From assembly GCA_011524785.1 (NCBI GenBank), contig WTJQ01000055.1, forward strand, positions 1 to 10,276: DNA of 10,276 bases, read 5' to 3'. The translations under genes and the position numbers were made by a program. This document shows positions 7,737 through 10,276 of the stretch, piece by piece. Positions within the stretch are counted from its first letter, which is position 1. Every line of letters begins with the position of its first letter. The notes under the pieces are model-generated. The model worked only from the letters and a program-made list of their open reading frames with translations. It did not search any database and was not told the DNA's origin. Source of the stretch: Planctomycetota bacterium (GTDB lineage: Bacteria > Planctomycetota > UBA1135 > GCA-002686595).

Positions 7737-9974
7737 TCAGCGATCCAGGGTCGCGCGCGTGCCGGCGACCTCAGGGTCGACGTAGTGCCAGCGACGGATC
7801 ACGTAGCCCGGGTCGGGCGCCACGATCTGGACCCCGCGCAGCTGCTTGTTCATCGCGAACTTGCGCGGGACGTTGTACATGAAGATGTACGGCACGACCT
7901 CGTCGTAGATGCGCTCGTGCATCTGCTGCCAGATGAGCTGACGCTTCTCGAAGTCGAGCTCCTTCTGGCCCGCGAGGATCAGCTCGTCCAGGACCGGGTC
8001 CTGCACGCCGGAGTGGTTCGACGACTCGATGTCCTCGGCCCCCCACTTGCTGTGCCACAGCTGCTCGGGATCGGACTCGAGGTCCGGGACCCAGGCCAGG
8101 TTGCAGGCGTCGAAGTCGCGCTTCTTGATGCGGTCCAGGAAGGTGGCCCACTCCAGCTGCTCGAGGGTCAGCTCGATCTGCAGCTCCTCGGCGAGGACCT
8201 CCTGCAGCGCCTGCCCGAAGTTCTTCGAGGCGTCGTTGCCCGAGGGGTAGCTGAGGGCGATGGACAGCCGGACGCCGTCCTTGTCGCGAACGCCGTCGCC
8301 ATCCCGGTCGTACCAGCCGGCGGCATCGAGCAGCTCGCGGGCCTGCACGGGGTCGACGGGCCGCGCCTGCACGTCGTGGTTGTAGGCGGCGCTGCTGTAC
8401 GGGAAGGGTCCGGTCACCCGGTTGGCCAGTCCCTTGTAGTTCTCCCGCCGGTACGCCTCGAAGTCGAAGACCAGCTCGATCGCCTTGCGGACCTCGACGT
8501 CCCGCAGCTGCGGGCGGAAGAGGTTCCAGCCGGTGTAGCCGTACGAACCGCCGTACTTGAAGCCCTTGTAGAAGCCCTCCGTGAAGGTCTCCGAGCGGGT
8601 CCGGGCCCCGAAGTAGTCCTCGCTCTTGACGCGCTCGAAGAAGTCGAGCTCGCCGTTGAGGAGGGCGTTCATGGCCGTCTCGTCGTCCTCGATCACGCGC
8701 CAGCGGATCGTGTCGACGTAGCCGGCGCGGGCGTCGTCGAAGTAGAGGCTCTTGCCGGTCTCGTCGGCGAAGCGCTCGGCCTCGACGTAGGCGTCGGTCC
8801 AGGCGGTGACGCGGTAGGGCCCGAGGCCCACCCACATCATGTTGGCGGGGTGGTTGTTGATGAACTCACCCTGCTGCTCGAGGGTGAACTCCTCCTCGTA
8901 CGCGACGTTGTCGGGGTCCGCCAGGTCGTAGACGTGGCTCGGGAGGATCGTCATCGAGAAGCCGATGGTCCCCTCCGCGAAGGCGTACTGACCCTCGTAG
9001 AAGAACCGCAGGTTCAGGTCGTCGAGGACCTCGCAGCCGGTGATCTTCTCGAACTGGAAGCGCTTCTCGTCGCAGTCCACCGCCGGGTTGGCGTAGATCG
9101 ACCAGGAGAACTCCACGTCCCGGGCGTCCAGGGCCTGGCTGCCGGCGGGGTGTCCCTCGGTGGGGTGCCAGAGGACACCGTCCCGGAGGCGGAAGTGGAA
9201 GACGGTGCCGCGCTCGACGCGCTCCACGGCGTCCCGCGGGACGACGATCGAGCCGACTGCGGCGATGGGGTTCCCGGGAGCCTCGGCGGTGACGCGCCAG
9301 CCCCCGTCCTCCTCCGTGACGACCCCGTAGACCACGCTGCGCTCGATCTGCTCGGGAGCGCCCTCCGCGGCGCCCTCGTTGCGGACCGGCACGAGCTGCG
9401 ACAGGGCCATCACCTCGGCGGACGCGCCCGCGCTGAGGACCAGCATGTCCTCGGCCGACCAGGCCTCGGCCAGGGAGGGCCGCATGTCGTGCTCCTCCCA
9501 GTCCTGCTGGAGCAGCGTCTCGTGGGTCTCGTAGAGCATGCGACGGGTGTAGGAGGAGTTCTCCGTCGCGTAGTTCATGTGCTTGGGCAGGCTCGCCTGG
9601 TGGACGATGACCCGACCGCCGTACAGGGGGTCGGAGCTGCTCGGCCCCTCCGGGTGGAAGGAGTCCACCGGGGCCGGACCACGAACCGGCATGCCCGCGC
9701 TCTGGTCCGCGAGCACGGTCTCCTCGACCGCGTCCTCCGCGGCGTCGGTCGCGGGCTCGGCGAAGGGGCTCACGCCGGACGGGAGGGGGCCCATCGGCTG
9801 AGGCACGGCGTAGACGGCCTGGCCGCCCCCACGACTCAGCCGCGCGCTGATCCCGCCGGTGCTCACCTCGAGCTCGTTCAGCTCGGAGCGGTCCATGAAG
9901 TCGGCCAGCTCCTCCAGGTACGCGACGGTGTCCTCGGCGGAGGGTGCGGCCTGGGAGCTCGTCCCCGGCGTCAC
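7737..9974 (-). CDS. Family-5 (peptide/nickel type) solute-binding protein, probable lipoprotein; start disturbed
   Basis: This is the substrate-capturing component, first in the importer operon. The longest legal frame starts at GTG 9974 and gives 745 residues, longer than the usual 500-600. Numbered from there, 17-49 resembles the head of the biotin carrier AccB, 50-118 is an Ala/Pro/Glu-rich linker, and the SBP_bac_5 fold begins about 119 (GGRVIVHQA, RRMLYETHETLLQQD, RPSLAEAWS). An insert of about 80 residues (176-255) separates that from FRLRDGVLWHP. Further family marks are DVEFSWSIY, WVGLGPYRVTAW, LNGELDFF, DVEVRKAIELVFD, ARELLDAAGW and RIYDEVVPYIFMY. A DRDGDGVRDKDG loop (556-567) looks calcium-binding; C301 and C314 could form a disulfide. 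The true N-terminus probably lies upstream, in a signal peptide broken by a frame problem. Peptide is the likeliest substrate class but is not proven. Confidence 0.92.
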   Translation of the reverse strand: MTPGTSSQAAPSAEDTVAYLEELADFMDRSELNELEVSTGGISARLSRGGGQAVYAVPQPMGPLPSGVSPFAEPATDAAEDAVEETVLADQSAGMPVRGPAPVDSFHPEGPSSSDPLYGGRVIVHQASLPKHMNYATENSSYTRRMLYETHETLLQQDWEEHDMRPSLAEAWSAEDMLVLSAGASAEVMALSQLVPVRNEGAAEGAPEQIERSVVYGVVTEEDGGWRVTAEAPGNPIAAVGSIVVPRDAVERVERGTVFHFRLRDGVLWHPTEGHPAGSQALDARDVEFSWSIYANPAVDCDEKRFQFEKITGCEVLDDLNLRFFYEGQYAFAEGTIGFSMTILPSHVYDLADPDNVAYEEEFTLEQQGEFINNHPANMMWVGLGPYRVTAWTDAYVEAERFADETGKSLYFDDARAGYVDTIRWRVIEDDETAMNALLNGELDFFERVKSEDYFGARTRSETFTEGFYKGFKYGGSYGYTGWNLFRPQLRDVEVRKAIELVFDFEAYRRENYKGLANRVTGPFPYSSAAYNHDVQARPVDPVQARELLDAAGWYDRDGDGVRDKDGVRLSIALSYPSGNDASKNFGQALQEVLAEELQIELTLEQLEWATFLDRIKKRDFDACNLAWVPDLESDPEQLWHSKWGAEDIESSNHSGVQDPVLDELILAGQKELDFEKRQLIWQQMHERIYDEVVPYIFMYNVPRKFAMNKQLRGVQIVAPDPGYVIRRWHYVDPEVAGTRATLDR

Positions 9975-10051
9975 CCGCTCGTAGGACCCCCCACAGGAGG
10001 CGGCGGTCAGCAGAACGAGGAGGCTGGCGGCCCGACCAAGCGTGGGCGCAT
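9975..10051 (-). other. Lipoprotein signal peptide lacking an in-frame start codon (apparent -1 frame break)
   Basis: In frame with the binding protein, the DNA upstream of GTG 9974 reads LGRAASLLVLLTAASCGGSY, a hydrophobic core followed by a lipobox-like AASC with the cysteine codon at 9993-9995. The frame is open back to TAG 10062-10064, yet contains no ATG, GTG or TTG; only two CTG codons inside the core. An ATG at 10049-10051 lies one frame off and would stop after 14 codons. One extra base between about 10020 and 10048, for example a fourth C in cgccc, would give a normal start MRPTLGRAASLL. Either the sequence lost a base or the gene carries a recent frameshift. Confidence 0.7.
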
Positions 10052-10064
10052 GCTCGGAGGTCTA

Positions 10065-10276
10065 CCGACCCTCCATGAGCCTGTGGAACTCAGGGCGCCA
10101 CCTGGGGGAGCCATCGCCTACCTCTGCGCGCTGACGCCGGGACCCGAGATCCTGGAGTGTGCCAGTGGGGAGACACCCGCAGCCCCGGACTAAGAGCCAG
10201 GAGGGGACGAGCCGCGGCCGGACGCGGGCAACGCCGCGGTCGTGGCGGAGGTTCCAACACACACCGTGTATGGAAC
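10065..10276. other. Intergenic region upstream of the importer operon
   Basis: No convincing gene is seen in these 212 bases; the open frames are short and arginine-rich on both strands. It should hold the promoter of the importer operon, but I cannot identify -35 and -10 boxes with confidence. A 7-bp stem (ccgcggc 10212-10218 with gccgcgg 10233-10239) and an inverted repeat at the right edge are the only structure noticed. Confidence 0.5.
10251..10276. repeat. Imperfect inverted repeat at the window edge
   Basis: gttccaacac (10251-10260) pairs with gtgtatggaac (10266-10276) as a 10-bp stem with one bulged base and a 5-nt loop. It lies about 200 bases upstream of the binding-protein gene. 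It may be an operator for the importer operon or the terminator of a gene outside the window; nothing here decides between them. Confidence 0.45.

Noticed and set aside
8275..8310. DRDGDGVRDKDG loop as evidence of a calcium-dependent or dockerin-like domain
   Set aside because: This aspartate-rich loop after the AAGWYD motif is frequent in ordinary family-5 binding proteins, so it does not mark a separate domain.
9807..9974. A full biotin carboxyl carrier protein gene within the start of the binding-protein gene
   Set aside because: Only the AccB-like head and linker are present. The biotinyl domain with its EAMKM lysine motif is absent, and the frame continues without a stop into the binding-protein fold.
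6231..10193. A 1320-codon open frame on the + strand opposite the binding-protein and OppB genes
   Set aside because: It is the mirror of two well-supported genes in GC-rich DNA, where the strong third-position G/C bias removes stop codons on the opposite strand. The translation is rich in Arg, Asp, Val, Gly and His, shows no domain, and spans an operon junction.
10062..10262. A 66-codon - strand frame upstream of the binding-protein gene
   Set aside because: No domain, arginine-rich, no ribosome-binding site, and it would fill the likely promoter region. It ends at the TAG that closes the binding-protein frame, and I see no sign that it is part of that protein.

Overview
The window is GC-rich, densely coding DNA, almost certainly from a Gram-negative bacterium. 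It holds a Fe-type superoxide dismutase, a RegB/RegA (PrrB/PrrA) redox two-component pair and a complete peptide-type ABC importer with a lipoprotein-like binding protein. The taxon cannot be fixed from the sequence. RegB/RegA is best known from Proteobacteria, while large inserts in Opp-type permeases remind me more of Planctomycetota-like or other deep-branching Gram-negatives. The taxon is inference with low confidence.

Layout: on the + strand, the left edge (2-214) carries the C-terminal third of an iron superoxide dismutase. A perfect 18-bp hairpin (235-273) separates it from everything else, which lies on the - strand and is read from right to left. In transcription order these genes are a family-5 solute-binding protein (7737-9974, with a signal-peptide-like stretch to about 10051), an OppB-type permease (7706-6225), an OppC-type permease (6232-4406), an OppD-type ATPase (4394-3378), an OppF-type ATPase (3381-2341), a RegB-type membrane histidine kinase (2309-1008) and a RegA-type response regulator (917-345). 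The gaps are 30 nt, an 8-nt overlap, 11 nt, a 4-nt overlap, 31 nt and 90 nt, so one operon of seven genes is likely. The hairpin probably ends transcription from both sides.

How it works together: the binding protein would capture a peptide-like solute outside the inner membrane and deliver it to the OppB/OppC channel, which the OppD/OppF ATPase pair drives. The kinase keeps both redox/quinone features known from RegB (the GGxxNPF motif and a cysteine shortly after the H-box), and the regulator keeps the RegA receiver plus Fis-type helix-turn-helix. The operon thus puts a peptide importer next to a redox sensor.

Points most worth a second look: (1) the binding protein starts, right after its lipoprotein-like cysteine, with a segment that resembles the N-terminal head of the biotin carboxyl carrier protein AccB, followed by an Ala/Pro-rich linker but no biotinyl domain; (2) the signal peptide of the same protein has no in-frame start codon, and a single-base shift would join it to an ATG; (3) both permeases carry large extra periplasmic regions, a HEAT-like helical one in OppB and a coiled coil plus two extra membrane helices in OppC; (4) the redox sensor is coupled to an importer whose two ATPases both carry the four-cysteine C-terminal motif. 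No CRISPR, tRNA, rRNA or insertion sequence is visible, and no gene-free stretch exceeds 300 bases.
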